A stretch of 64,000 bases of DNA from the NCBI RefSeq assembly GCF_900105395.1, contig NZ_LT629775.1, positions 496,001-560,000 of the forward strand, read 5' to 3'. A program made the translations under genes and the position numbers. The notes beneath the pieces were generated by a model. That model saw nothing but the letters and a program-made list of their open reading frames with translations, did no database searches and was not told where the DNA came from. Shown piece by piece: positions 53,285-61,991 of this stretch (the stretch's first letter is position 1; each line of letters starts with the position of its first letter). The DNA comes from Streptomyces sp. TLI_053. Lineage in GTDB: Bacteria > Actinomycetota > Actinomycetes > Streptomycetales > Streptomycetaceae.

Positions 53285-53594
53285 CGGCTTTCCTCGAACG
53301 AGAAGTCGGGCCGCGTCGTCGCGAACAGTGTTCGCGACGACGCGGCCCGACGGCGGGCGCCTCGGCTGCGGCCGTTCCGTTGCCGGCACACTCGTCGAGT
53401 GGGCCGGGACCCCCGTACGGCGGCCGGTTCGTCCTGCGTTCCACCGGGTGGGGCCGGAGGTCGCGCAGGGGTTCGCCGCAGGCGCTGTCTGTCGCTCGCC
53501 GTCCCCCGGCGGCGGCAGGTGTTGATGTGTCACCGCCCGGCCGTACCGTTCCCGGTCAGTGGGCGACCCGGGTGCTGGTCAGGGACGGCGCGGC
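53285..53594. other. Spacer holding a large hairpin
   Basis: 310 bp between the 67-residue protein gene and the secreted protein gene. Apart from the inverted repeat at 53305-53351 I see no gene or RNA. Confidence 0.4.
53305..53351. repeat. 47-bp inverted repeat, 22-bp perfect arms
   Basis: GTCGGGCCGCGTCGTCGCG begins the left arm (53305-53326); AGT is the loop; the right arm is 53330-53351. Located 20 bp upstream of the 67-residue gene. It could be a strong terminator, a regulator site or a mobile-element remnant. Confidence 0.9.
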
Positions 53595-54008
53595 CTAGTA
53601 ACCGCAGAAGGGCAGGCGGCTCTTGGCGGCGCCGTAGTCCACGTATGCCGCGTAGGTCCACCCGTACACGCTCTGCTGCCACCCGGCGTCGTTGTGGTAC
53701 TCGCGGTAGGTGTGGTACCAGAGGCTTCCGGAGCCGATGTCCTGGCCCCAGTCGCTCCAGCAGTCGACGTCGATCCCGTCGTGCGAGGACGGGAAGAGGT
53801 CCGCCGCGACCTTGGCGCTGTTCACGTTGTAGTACCCGTACACACCGACACCGTGACTGGTGCTCAGCCGGATTCCCACCGACGCGAGGGTGGTCTGCGA
53901 GGTGGCGGCGCGCGGAGCCGCTCCCGCCGGGGCGGCGGCCACCACTCCGCCCGTGGCCGCGGCGCCGAGCAGCGCCAGGGTCGCGGTCAGCTTCCTGCCG
54001 ATGAACAT
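53595..54008 (-). CDS. Secreted protein of unknown function
   Basis: 137 residues from ATG 54008 with GGAGGAAA upstream. Sec signal peptide (FIGRKLTATLALLGAAATGG, cleavage near AAPAGA-AP at ~31). The mature part is Tyr/Trp-rich (GVGVYGYYN, WYHTYREYHN) with two Cys (VDCWSDW and LPFCGY) for one disulfide. No catalytic motif recognised; typical of small secreted streptomycete proteins. Confidence 0.82.
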   Translation of the reverse strand: MFIGRKLTATLALLGAAATGGVVAAAPAGAAPRAATSQTTLASVGIRLSTSHGVGVYGYYNVNSAKVAADLFPSSHDGIDVDCWSDWGQDIGSGSLWYHTYREYHNDAGWQQSVYGWTYAAYVDYGAAKSRLPFCGY

Positions 54009-54536
54009 GGTGATTTCCTCCTGCGGGCCGGGCGGCGGGTGCCGGGACGGTCCCTGGTCGCGCCCTGCCGTTGTCCCCCATCCTCGGCGCCCCGGAGCGG
54101 GACCTCCATGACGGCAGGTTGACGTTCTCCTGGCGTTCCGGGCGCCGGGTCGGGTGCCGACGGACGGCTCGTCCGACCGGTCGGGCGCTGATCGGTTCGG
54201 TCCCCCGCGGAGTGGCCCGGTGGCGGAGGGGTGCTGACGGTGCCGCAGTCGGGGTTCGTGGTGGGTGCTGCGGATGTCCGCTCCCGGGAAGCGGCCGGCT
54301 TCGTCTCCGAGGACGACGCGGTGCCCGCGCCGGTGGAGTGGAGCGTGCGACCGACACCCGTATGCGGCGCGAGGTGGTGGGCCAGGTGCTCGACCACGCC
54401 GCCGACGGTCGCGGCGGCACTGCTCTTGTCGCCGGGCGGCCCGCGCCTGCACGCTGGATCGGGACAACAGGTCTGCGAGCGGGCGGGGTTCGACGAGCCG
54501 GGGGTGGGCGTGGCGGCAGGGGCGGAGGGGCGCAGA
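54009..54536. other. Divergent spacer, no supported gene
   Basis: 528 bp between the secreted protein gene and the membrane protein gene. An open plus-strand frame runs through 54231-54536 and joins the membrane protein in frame, but its composition is poor and the GTG at 54537 has the better ribosome site. Confidence 0.45.
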
Positions 54537-55235
54537 GTGCCACTACGGGGCCGGATTCTGCTGCGCGGCGTGACCGCGACAGGCCTCGCCGCGCTCATGA
54601 CGGGCGTGGTCGCCGGCGTGGGGTGGCTGTCGATGTGGATGGTCTACCACTGGGCCCACCTCCATGTGGTCGGCATCGTTGTCATGCTGGCGGGTGCGGC
54701 GGCCCTCCTTCTCGGGGCGGCGGCCGGCGTGGCCTACCACCCCGCGTGGTGGAGGGTGTCAGCGGCGTCGTTGGCCGTGTTCGCGGTCGGCTGGCTGGTC
54801 TTCGAGGAGTACTGCGTGTCGATGGCCGACCAACAGGCGCTCCACGACCGGGGCACGACCGTGCCCGCCGTGGTCGTCAAGGTGCGGAAGGGCGACCAGA
54901 ACTCCTCCACCACCGTCGAGGTACGCCTCCCCGACGGCAGTCGCCACGGGAACGTGGAGCTGGGTGACTGGACGCCGCGGACCGGCGAGCAGACCGTCGT
55001 CACCGTGGACCCGTCGGGAGCGGCCCGGTCCCGCCTGGGCCCGCCTCCCGGGCCGCCCGACGCCACCGCGCGCAACGCCGGCCTGGCCGCTGTCGCGGTG
55101 GGCTCGCTCGGCCTGGGCGCGCATCTCACCGGCTTGCTCGAAACCGCCCCGCTCCGGAAGTCCCGTCCGCCCGAGGACGCGACTCCCGCCGGACACCGGC
55201 GGCGGCCCCGGTGGCGACGCCTGTGGCCGGGGTGA
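54537..55235 (+). CDS. Membrane protein with DUF3592-like C-terminal domain
   Basis: 232 residues from GTG 54537, which has GGAGGGG upstream. Three N-terminal membrane helices (GRILLRGVTATGLAALM, AGAAALLLGAAAG, VSAASLAVFAVGWLVF), then an extracytoplasmic or cytoplasmic beta-rich part with RGTTVPAVVVKVRKG and VELGDWTPRTGEQTVVTVDPSG, and a last hydrophobic helix. The pattern is like DUF3592 proteins, function unknown. Confidence 0.65.
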   Translation: MPLRGRILLRGVTATGLAALMTGVVAGVGWLSMWMVYHWAHLHVVGIVVMLAGAAALLLGAAAGVAYHPAWWRVSAASLAVFAVGWLVFEEYCVSMADQQALHDRGTTVPAVVVKVRKGDQNSSTTVEVRLPDGSRHGNVELGDWTPRTGEQTVVTVDPSGAARSRLGPPPGPPDATARNAGLAAVAVGSLGLGAHLTGLLETAPLRKSRPPEDATPAGHRRRPRWRRLWPG

Positions 55236-55269
55236 CAGGCGTACCCGGCGGCGAGCCACAGGCGTCGTC

Positions 55270-55311
55270 CGGCACTCGGCGCTCGGTACTTGGCACTCGG
55301 CACTCGGCATT
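55270..55311. repeat. Six 7-bp tandem repeats
   Basis: CGGCACT-type heptamers, four perfect or one base off, between the convergent membrane protein and lipase genes. Confidence 0.85.
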
Positions 55312-55317
55312 CCGTCC

Positions 55318-56145
55318 TCAGCCCGATGCGGCGAGGCTCTTCTCGAACGCGGCCAGGTAGTTGGGCAGGTGATGGTCCCTGACGGCGTCCGTCTCCGGGG
55401 CCAGCAGGTCGGTCGCGAAGCCCTTGGCCCGGTCCTTCAGCCCCGCCACGAGCGGCATGGACTCGTGGAGGTGACCGCCCGCGTCGAAGTAGCGCAGCGT
55501 GTCGACGTGGGTGAAGAACGGGCCGGGCGGCAGGTGGGGGACGATGTCGTTGTTGTTGACGAAGCGGTAGCAGCGCTGCCGGAAGGCCGTGTTGTGGGCG
55601 GCGGCGAGCTGGCGCTCGCACGTCCGGGGCTGGCCGAAGGTGTAGATGCCGTCCGGCAGGAGCCGCGGCTCCTCGAAGTAGAACCTGCTGCCGGCCAGCA
55701 TCGCGAGGGCGCCGCCGAGGCTGTGCCCGGTGAACCAGATGCTCTGGTTCCCGGTACGCAGTTCCTTCACGGTGTCGCGGATCCCGGGGTAGACGGACTG
55801 CAGGGCCTGGTGGAAGCCGTAGTGCACGAAGCCCTTGTTCGCCGGTCCGGGGACCGGCGGGGTGTTCACGTCGGTGAGCCAGTCGTAGATCTTGAGCACC
55901 TCGGTGCCGCGGAACCCGACGACGATCATGCGGTCACCGGCCATGACGTAGGCCTGGGTGTCCTCGATCGGGAACGGCATGGCGTGCTTGGACTCGAAGT
56001 GTCTGACCTCCTGGAAGCCCCAGGCCCGCGCCTGCTCCTCGATGGCCTCGCGTTCCAGCGGCGCCAGGCCCGCCGCGCGCGCCATCCAGTAGGCGTGCTG
56101 CAGGGAATAGCGGGTCGTCGAGTGGTCCAGCGCGGGAACGGCCAT
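55318..56145 (-). CDS. Class-3 lipase family protein
   Basis: 275 residues from ATG 56145 behind GGAGG. FRGTEVLKIYDWLTD and the nucleophile elbow FTGHSLGGALAML identify the fungal-type (class 3) lipases; the acid is in NNNDIVPHLPP and the His near HLHESM or HHLPNYLA. No signal peptide, so an intracellular lipid or ester hydrolase. Converges on the 54537 membrane protein gene. Confidence 0.92.
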   Translation of the reverse strand: MAVPALDHSTTRYSLQHAYWMARAAGLAPLEREAIEEQARAWGFQEVRHFESKHAMPFPIEDTQAYVMAGDRMIVVGFRGTEVLKIYDWLTDVNTPPVPGPANKGFVHYGFHQALQSVYPGIRDTVKELRTGNQSIWFTGHSLGGALAMLAGSRFYFEEPRLLPDGIYTFGQPRTCERQLAAAHNTAFRQRCYRFVNNNDIVPHLPPGPFFTHVDTLRYFDAGGHLHESMPLVAGLKDRAKGFATDLLAPETDAVRDHHLPNYLAAFEKSLAASG

Positions 56146-56280
56146 CGGTGTCCTCCGGGAGAGCCTGGGCGGGAACACCCAGCACCATAGGCCCGTGGAC
56201 GAACGACCCGGCCCGGGACACGCCCTGCCCGGGACTCTTGCCCCGAGCCGCTTGCCCCTGCCCCTCGCCCGGGGCTCCGG

Positions 56281-56436
56281 CTACCTGCCGCGCTTCCGCG
56301 CTTCCTTCATCAGCTTCGTCTGCTTCCGCAGTTCCTTGACGGTCCGCCTGGTGTTCCTGGCGATCCGTTCCTTGTCGCTGCGGAAGTCGACCAGGCCGAA
56401 CGTGCCCATCGAGGTGAGCTTGCGGAAGACGCCCAT
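56281..56436 (-). CDS. 51-residue basic protein
   Basis: Short gene: ATG 56436 with GAAGGAG 5-6 bp upstream, TAG at 56283-56281. Starts MGVFRKLTSMGTFGLVDFRS and continues as a highly charged helix (KELRKQTKLMKEARKRG); 18 of 51 residues are Lys or Arg. Strong ribosome site and regular codon usage support it. It resembles small streptomycete proteins beginning with a FRKLxSLxTxGLVDFRSDKER pattern. Possibly nucleic-acid or membrane associated. Confidence 0.65.
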   Translation of the reverse strand: MGVFRKLTSMGTFGLVDFRSDKERIARNTRRTVKELRKQTKLMKEARKRGR

Positions 56437-56663
56437 GCCGCTCCTTCGGGTCCGTGTCCGTCGTCAGTGCGTCCGGGTGAACGAACCTACCAACCGGGCC
56501 CGGGCCGGGGCAGGCAGCGCGGCGGACAGGCCGGCAGACCCACGGCTCGTACGGGCGGCCGGTCGTTCAGGTGGGGTTCCCGTCCGGGAGCCGGGCCGGC
56601 TTCCGGCTGGTCCCGCTGCTCTCCCGCGTCGAGGCCGTCCGGCTCGGCTGAGCGCGACGACCG

Positions 56664-57461
56664 CTACGCCTGCTTCTGGTCCGCGGTGGCGGCGCTGGCG
56701 ACCGCGTCGGCGACGGTGGCCCGGTAGAGGCCCAGCCTGGGCGCCCGCACCTTCGCGCCGGAGCCGAGCGGGAAGTTCCGGGCCTCGGCGGTCGGCATGT
56801 GGTCGCCGTCGGCCACCACGTTCAGCTCGTCGACCCCGCTCGCGGACGCGGCGGTTCCGCCACCGGGGTTGAGGTCGATCACGGCGAACGCCGTCCTGCC
56901 CGCGCCGACCGGGTAGGCGGGCGGGCCGCCCAGCCCGCCCGGGACCAGCGGCCGGATGTCCTTGCCACGGTCGGCGGCGTGCGAGTCGCCCACGCTGACC
57001 AGCGGGAAGTAGCTCAGGCCGCAGGAGCGCGCGCCCTGGTTGCGGACCTCGATCACCCGCTGGCTCGGCGCCTCGGGGCGGGTGGTCACCCGTATCGCCA
57101 GGTCCTTGGCGTCACAGGGGTGGGTGTAGGCGTAGGAATCATCGGCACCTCCGCCGCCGGGCGCGGCCGTCGCACCGGGCGCGGCCGTCGCACCGGACGG
57201 GGGCGTCGCACCGGAGGGCGTCGCCGCCGCCGTGGGCACCGTCGGCGCTGTGGGCACCGTGGTCTTCGGCGGTGCGGCCGGAGCGCCGGTCGGAGCAGCG
57301 GTCGCGCCACCGGTCGGAGCGCCGGTCGGGCCCGCCGTCGGCGTCCCGGTCGCGGCCTGCGCCGGCCCCGGACCGGTGGGGTCGTCGGGTCCGCAGCCGC
57401 TCGCCGCGAGGAGGACGCCGACGAGCGCGGCCGGAACGAGCAGAGTGCGGCGAGCCGACAT
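56664..57461 (-). CDS. Lipoprotein, DUF4232-like
   Basis: 265 residues from ATG 57461. Lipoprotein signal with LLAASGC lipobox, Cys about residue 23. A Pro/Thr/Ala/Gly linker with repeated GATAAPGATAAP-type units spans to ~110, then a beta-rich domain with two Cys (THPCDAKDLAIRV and GARSCGLSYFPL) that matches DUF4232, a secreted actinobacterial domain of unknown role. Membrane-anchored on the outside. Confidence 0.82.
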   Translation of the reverse strand: MSARRTLLVPAALVGVLLAASGCGPDDPTGPGPAQAATGTPTAGPTGAPTGGATAAPTGAPAAPPKTTVPTAPTVPTAAATPSGATPPSGATAAPGATAAPGGGGADDSYAYTHPCDAKDLAIRVTTRPEAPSQRVIEVRNQGARSCGLSYFPLVSVGDSHAADRGKDIRPLVPGGLGGPPAYPVGAGRTAFAVIDLNPGGGTAASASGVDELNVVADGDHMPTAEARNFPLGSGAKVRAPRLGLYRATVADAVASAATADQKQA

Positions 57462-57785
57462 GGCAGATCCCCCGGGGACGACGTACGGATGTGCGGGATC
57501 GCCCGGCAGCACCGTCGGAACCCCGCCGGACAGTACTGCGGTCCCCTCCCGGCTCCGCCCGACGCCCCTGCGCTCCCGATCCGGCCCGCACCTGGCCGAC
57601 ATCACCCCTCCTGACCTGCGGGAACGCTTCACCTCGACGCCACCGGACGGGTTCTCCCGACCCGGCCCGCCCTGCCGCGCTGCCCGTCCGCCCCCACCGT
57701 TCTGCCCCTCCCGCGCTCCGGAACTGCCCGCACGGCACCCGGCCGTCGGTAGCGGAAGGGACAAGGCCCCTGGACGGCGCGCTCG
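57462..57785. other. Spacer, no supported gene
   Basis: 324 bp between two minus-strand genes. C-rich on the plus strand; no ORF with ribosome site, no RNA gene, no clear promoter seen. Confidence 0.4.
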
Positions 57786-58490
57786 TTACCGCGCGCCGTG
57801 CCAGGCGGCGGTGGCGGCGATGACGGTCCGGGCCAGCGCCGCAGGCTGCTCGCGGGCGATGAGGTGTCCGGCGTCGCGGACGGGCAGGACCGTGGTGTGC
57901 GGAGCCAGCCGCAGCAACTCGTCGATGTCCTCGGCGCCGACCGACGATCCGGTACCACCGTGGACGAGCAGGACGGGCAGGTCTAGCTCCGCGGTGACCT
58001 GCCGGAGCACGGGCACATGAGCGAGGATGTCCTCGACGAGTTCCGCGTATGCGCCGGCCAGGCCGCCGGCGGCGAGGAAGGCGCGGACCCGGGGGGCGTC
58101 GAGACAGGGGACGACGTCGACCAGGACCAGCCCTGCCACCCTCGCTCGCACGGCCGGATCGGTGAGGGCGGCCACGGCGGCGAGTCCGCCCAGCGAAGCG
58201 CCGACGACCACGCAGCCCGACGGCTCGCCGCACACCACGGCGGCGACGTCCTCCGCGCACGCCGCCAGCGTTCGGGCGTCGCCGTCGCTGTCACCATGAC
58301 CTCGCTGGTCGAAGGCCACGCAGCGGAATCCGGCGTCGACGAGGGCCTTGCTGACCGGCGCCCACACGTGACGGCGTTCGCCACCGGCGTGGAGCAGGAC
58401 GTAGGTCGGTCCGGCACCGACCTCCTCGCCACGCAGGACCGCGTCGGGGCGGGCGATCCACCGCGTTCGCGGGACGGCAGCGCCCGTCAT
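57786..58490 (-). CDS. Alpha/beta hydrolase
   Basis: 234 residues from ATG 58490. YVLLHAGGERRHVW, DQRGHGDS, the elbow GASLGGLAAV with Ser, HGGTGSSVGAED acid loop and DAGHLIAREQP give a complete catalytic set. Cytoplasmic hydrolase of the esterase/peroxidase-like group; substrate not predictable. Stands alone between two gene-poor spacers. Confidence 0.86.
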   Translation of the reverse strand: MTGAAVPRTRWIARPDAVLRGEEVGAGPTYVLLHAGGERRHVWAPVSKALVDAGFRCVAFDQRGHGDSDGDARTLAACAEDVAAVVCGEPSGCVVVGASLGGLAAVAALTDPAVRARVAGLVLVDVVPCLDAPRVRAFLAAGGLAGAYAELVEDILAHVPVLRQVTAELDLPVLLVHGGTGSSVGAEDIDELLRLAPHTTVLPVRDAGHLIAREQPAALARTVIAATAAWHGAR

Positions 58491-58822
58491 GGGACTCTCA
58501 CCCTGCCCCCTCTCACCGCGCACGGAGGAACGAGCACCGCCGACGGCGGGTGGGCTCCCCCCGAACCGAACGTGACGTCCCGCACCGCCGGAAGGGCCGC
58601 ACGCCGAAACCGTACACCTGGTTCCACGCCCGCTGAAGGCCCCGCGCCACCCGGCAGGGCGGCGCTCCTCCGCAGGTTCGGCCGCCGGGCCGACGATCCG
58701 CGGGACGCGCTGATCCTGTGCCGTTCGGTCGGGTTCCGCATCGGGCGGAGCCGCACCGCCGCCCGCCGCCCGGTGACCGGTGGCCGGGACCCGCCGCCCG
58801 GGACCCGGGAGCCGGGAGCGCC
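58491..58822. other. Spacer, no supported gene
   Basis: 332 bp between the hydrolase and CGNR genes (same strand). No convincing gene, RNA or repeat found. Confidence 0.4.
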
Positions 58823-59494
58823 TCACTGGGCCGGTGACTGCCGCCTCGCGCGGTAGGCGCGCTTCTTGGCGAGGGCGCCGCAGGTCTTCATGGAGCACCA
58901 ACGGCGGGCGCTGGCACGGGAGGTGTCGACGAAGGGGACCGCGCAGTCGGGGTTCCCGCACAGGCGGACGTGGGCGCGGTGCTCGGAGGCGCAGAGGGAG
59001 ATCAGGTCCCGGGCGACCATGGAGAGCACCGCTGTGATCCCGTCGCCGTGCCAGCGCACGGTGCCGGCGTCCGGGGCGAGTTCGGGCATCGAGGGCGGCT
59101 CGGCGGCGGCGCGGTTGACCAGCGCGATGTCCTCCGGGGCGGGCGGGACGGCCTCCGCCAGTGCCCGGCCGGTCCGGTGGATCGCCTCGCGGAGGTGTCG
59201 CGCCCGATCGAGGTCGGCACCGGTGCAGGGCGGTGCGGCCGTGGTGCAGGCGCTCTCCACCGCCCAGCGGCTCAAGTCCTCGGGCCGGAGCAGCCGTTCG
59301 AAGGGCGTGCCGGTGCCGCGGTCGGCCAGGGTGCCGGCGAAGGCGAAGCACAGCCGCGCGTCGTCGAAGCGGAAGTCGCTCTTGGCGCGTTGACGTCCCT
59401 CCCGGGTTCCGTCCGCAGCGCCTGTTCCACCTGCACTGCCCGTACTTCCCGCGCCGGCCGGGGACGGGGTCGGGTCCTTGGGTTCGCCTTCCAT
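58823..59494 (-). CDS. CGNR zinc-finger (ABATE-domain) transcriptional regulator
   Basis: 223 residues from ATG 59494 (a GTG at 59503 is possible). A Gly/Ser/Ala tail, then the ABATE domain (RLCFAFAGTLADRG, LREAIHRTGRALAEA), and a C-terminal CGNR-like zinc finger: LCGNPDCAVPFVDTSRA, RRWCSMKTCGALAKKRAYRAR with Cys ligands. Such proteins repress neighbouring oxidoreductase genes. Divergent from the zinc alcohol dehydrogenase it probably controls; GTCCACCACT copies occur at its start codon and in the dehydrogenase leader. Confidence 0.9.
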   Translation of the reverse strand: MEGEPKDPTPSPAGAGSTGSAGGTGAADGTREGRQRAKSDFRFDDARLCFAFAGTLADRGTGTPFERLLRPEDLSRWAVESACTTAAPPCTGADLDRARHLREAIHRTGRALAEAVPPAPEDIALVNRAAAEPPSMPELAPDAGTVRWHGDGITAVLSMVARDLISLCASEHRAHVRLCGNPDCAVPFVDTSRASARRWCSMKTCGALAKKRAYRARRQSPAQ

Positions 59495-59512
59495 GTCCAC
59501 CACTCTATGCGG

Positions 59513-59542
59513 TTGACATCGTTCCGAACAAGCGTCTACGTT
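59513..59542 (+). promoter_or_regulatory. Promoter of the alcohol dehydrogenase gene
   Basis: TTGACA (59513-59518), 18-bp spacer, TACGTT (59537-59542). Start point near 59549, inside the inverted repeat described next. Confidence 0.7.
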
Positions 59543-59546
59543 CCAG

Positions 59547-59569
59547 GTCCACCACTTGAACCGGTGGAC
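59547..59569. promoter_or_regulatory. Candidate CGNR operator
   Basis: GTCCACC (59547-59553) and GGTGGAC (59563-59569) are inverted around a 9-nt centre at the transcription start of the dehydrogenase. The extended half-site GTCCACCACT recurs at 59495-59504 over the CGNR start codon, giving a shared site for both directions. Confidence 0.5.
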
Positions 59570-59628
59570 TTTGCGTGGCGGTCTCCCGCTTCACGCGTCT
59601 TCACCCCCCAGTACGAGGAGGTGGCGCC

Positions 59629-60696
59629 GTGCGCGCCGCAGTCATCGAGGAACTCCACCGGCCGCTCGTCCTCCGCGATGTGCCCGACCCCGTCTGCCCG
59701 CCGGACGGAGCGATCGTGAAGGTCGGGGCGAACGGCATCTGCCGGACCGACTGGGCGCTGTGGGCCGGGCAGTTCTGGACCGGCGGACCGCGGGTGGAGG
59801 CCCCGTTCGTGCTCGGCCACGAGTTCGCCGGCACCGTCGTGGAGGTCGGCCGCGACGTCCGGGGGTGGAAGGAGGGCGCTCGTGTCATCTTCCCGATGAA
59901 CCCCGGCGAGGGCTCCTGCGAACCGTGCCGCAGTGGCAACCAGCACGTCTGCGACCATGTCGACGCGCTGGTGCCCGGGGTCTCGTACTGGGGCGCCTTC
60001 GCCGAGTACGTGATGGTCCGCTTCGCCGACGTCAACCTGGTCGAGGTGCCCGAGGGGGTCGGCTTCACCGACGTCGCCGCGCTGGCCTGCCGCTACATGA
60101 CGGCCTTCCACGGGGTCGTCGACCAGGCCCGGGTCCGCGGCGGCGAGTGGGTCGCGGTGTACGGCGCCGGGGGCGGCACGGGCCTGTCGACGGTGGAGAT
60201 CGCCGCGGCGACGGGTGCCAACGTCATCGCGATCGACATCACGGACGACAAGCTGGACGCCGCCCGCGCGCTCGGCGCGGTCCACACCGTGAACGCCGCC
60301 GCGACCGACCCCGTCGAGGCCGTGAAGACCCTCACCGGCGGCGGCGCCCAGGTATCGGTCGACGCCGTCGGCATCGCCGCCGCCTGCCGCAACTCCGTAC
60401 TCTCCCTGCGCACCCGCGGCCGCCACCTCCAGCTCGGGCACACCACCGCCGCCGAACAGGGCGACGTCGCCCTGCCGATCGACGTCATGATGGTCAAGGA
60501 GCTGGAGTTCGTGAGCGCTTTCGGCATGCAGGGCCAGCGCTTCGGCACCATGTTGAACATGATCGCCGCCGGCCGGCTCGCCCCCGGCCGGATCGTCTCG
60601 CGCACCGTCGGCCTCCACGAGGCGAGCGAGGTCCTGGAGTCCCTGGAGACGTACGGACCGACCGGTGTCGTCGTCATCGACTCGTTCAGCGCCTGA
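59629..60696 (+). CDS. Zinc-dependent alcohol dehydrogenase
   Basis: 355 residues from GTG 59629 with GAGGAGG 7 bp upstream. MDR fold: catalytic zinc Cys in GANGICRTDW, GHEFAGTVVEVG, structural-zinc-like CEPCRSGNQHVC (fewer Cys than the classical four), and the Rossmann motif VYGAGGGTGLSTVEIA. NAD(P)-dependent oxidation of an alcohol. The esterase gene follows 47 bp later, so the pair may process an ester and its alcohol. Confidence 0.93.
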   Translation: MRAAVIEELHRPLVLRDVPDPVCPPDGAIVKVGANGICRTDWALWAGQFWTGGPRVEAPFVLGHEFAGTVVEVGRDVRGWKEGARVIFPMNPGEGSCEPCRSGNQHVCDHVDALVPGVSYWGAFAEYVMVRFADVNLVEVPEGVGFTDVAALACRYMTAFHGVVDQARVRGGEWVAVYGAGGGTGLSTVEIAAATGANVIAIDITDDKLDAARALGAVHTVNAAATDPVEAVKTLTGGGAQVSVDAVGIAAACRNSVLSLRTRGRHLQLGHTTAAEQGDVALPIDVMMVKELEFVSAFGMQGQRFGTMLNMIAAGRLAPGRIVSRTVGLHEASEVLESLETYGPTGVVVIDSFSA

Positions 60697-60743
60697 ATCC
60701 GTCGCCCCCGACGAGCTCCCACTCCCCGAAAGCAGTCACGACC

Positions 60744-61832
60744 ATGGCCGATCCCCGCACGTCCGGTTCCCGCACGTATGACAGCTGCACCCACGATTCC
60801 CGTCGGCCCGATGCCCCTCGGCCCGATTCCCGTCGGCCCGATTCCCGTCGGCGGATGGACCAGGAGCTGAGCCTGGCCCTCGACGCGGTCCCGATGACCC
60901 CCAACGGAGCGTTCGACCTGACCGACCTGGCCACGACGCGCGCGGCCTTCCGCGCCCAGGCCGAGGCCGCCGCCGACAGCTCGCCCGCCGACCCGTCGGT
61001 CACCGTCGAGGAACACCTCGCGAGCCGGGCGGACCGGGCGCACGGCCCCGACGTGCCGGTGGCCGTCCGCCTGCTGCGCCCCACCACCGCGCCCGGGCCC
61101 CTGCCGGTCCTGCTCTGGTTCCACGGCGGCGGCCAGGTGCTCGGCTTCGCCGCCCAGGACGAGCCGTGGCTGACCGGGCTGGCGGCGGCCCTCGGCTGCG
61201 CCGTCGCCGCGGTCGACTACCGGCTCGCCCCGGAGACGCCCGCCCCCGGCGCCGCCGAGGACGGTTTCACCGCCTACCAGTGGCTCTGCCGCGAGGCCGA
61301 CGCCCTGGGCCTGGACGGCGCCCGCATCGGCATCGCCGGCCAGAGCGGGGGCGGCGGGATCGCGGCCGCCACGGCCCTCCTGGTCCGCGACCGCGGCGGC
61401 GCGGCACCGCTGTTCCAGTCGCTGACGTATCCCATGCTCGACGACCGCAACCGGACCGCGTCGAGTCACGAGATCACCGACATCGGCATCTGGGACCGTT
61501 CGACCAACCTGCTGGCCTGGCAGGCGATCCTGGGCGACCGCACCGGCACCGAGGACGTGTGCCCGTACTCGGCCCCCTCCCGCGCCGACGACCTCGCCGA
61601 CCTGCCGCCCACCTTCATCACCGTCGGTGACCTCGACTGCTTCCGGGACGAGGACCTCGACTACGCCACCCGCCTGCGGGCCCAGGGCGTCCCGGTCGAG
61701 CTCCACCTCTACCCCGGTGCCTACCACGCGTTCGACCTCATCGCTCCCGGCTCCCGGCTGGCCACAGCCTTCCACCGGACCTGGTTCGACTACCTCGCCC
61801 GCCAGTTCGCCGCCGTACCGGTCCCGGGCTGA
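60744..61832 (+). CDS. HSL-family esterase/lipase
   Basis: 362 residues. HSL hallmarks: WFHGGGQVLG oxyanion motif, VDYRLAPETPAPG, the elbow GQSGGGGIAAA with Ser, VGDLDCFRDED with the Asp and YPGAYHAFD with the His. Hydrolyses short acyl esters. The N-terminal ~40 residues are Arg/Pro/Asp repeats encoded by GATTCCCGTCGGCCC-type tandem DNA (60796-60852); the true start may be Met near 60855. Probably co-transcribed with the dehydrogenase. Confidence 0.9.
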   Translation: MADPRTSGSRTYDSCTHDSRRPDAPRPDSRRPDSRRRMDQELSLALDAVPMTPNGAFDLTDLATTRAAFRAQAEAAADSSPADPSVTVEEHLASRADRAHGPDVPVAVRLLRPTTAPGPLPVLLWFHGGGQVLGFAAQDEPWLTGLAAALGCAVAAVDYRLAPETPAPGAAEDGFTAYQWLCREADALGLDGARIGIAGQSGGGGIAAATALLVRDRGGAAPLFQSLTYPMLDDRNRTASSHEITDIGIWDRSTNLLAWQAILGDRTGTEDVCPYSAPSRADDLADLPPTFITVGDLDCFRDEDLDYATRLRAQGVPVELHLYPGAYHAFDLIAPGSRLATAFHRTWFDYLARQFAAVPVPG

Positions 61833-61853
61833 CACCGGTGGCGGCGGTCCGGT

Positions 61854-61879
61854 CGGCCGCGCCGAGCTGTGCGCGGCCG
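61854..61879 (+). terminator. Hairpin terminator after the esterase
   Basis: CGGCCGCGC (61854-61862) pairs with GCGCGGCCG (61871-61879) over an 8-nt loop. Confidence 0.6.
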
Positions 61880-61991
61880 GCCGGCCCGCGGGTGCGGAAA
61901 ATCGACCACCGGCGTGGCGATGAGTTTTCCGGTCCCGGCCGGTCTACATCTCGAAGGGACAACCGCACCGCACACACCGGGAGTACGGACC

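Noticed and set aside
54231..54536. N-terminal extension of the membrane protein at 54537
   Set aside because: Composition is unlike a protein, and the GTG at 54537 has its own good ribosome site.
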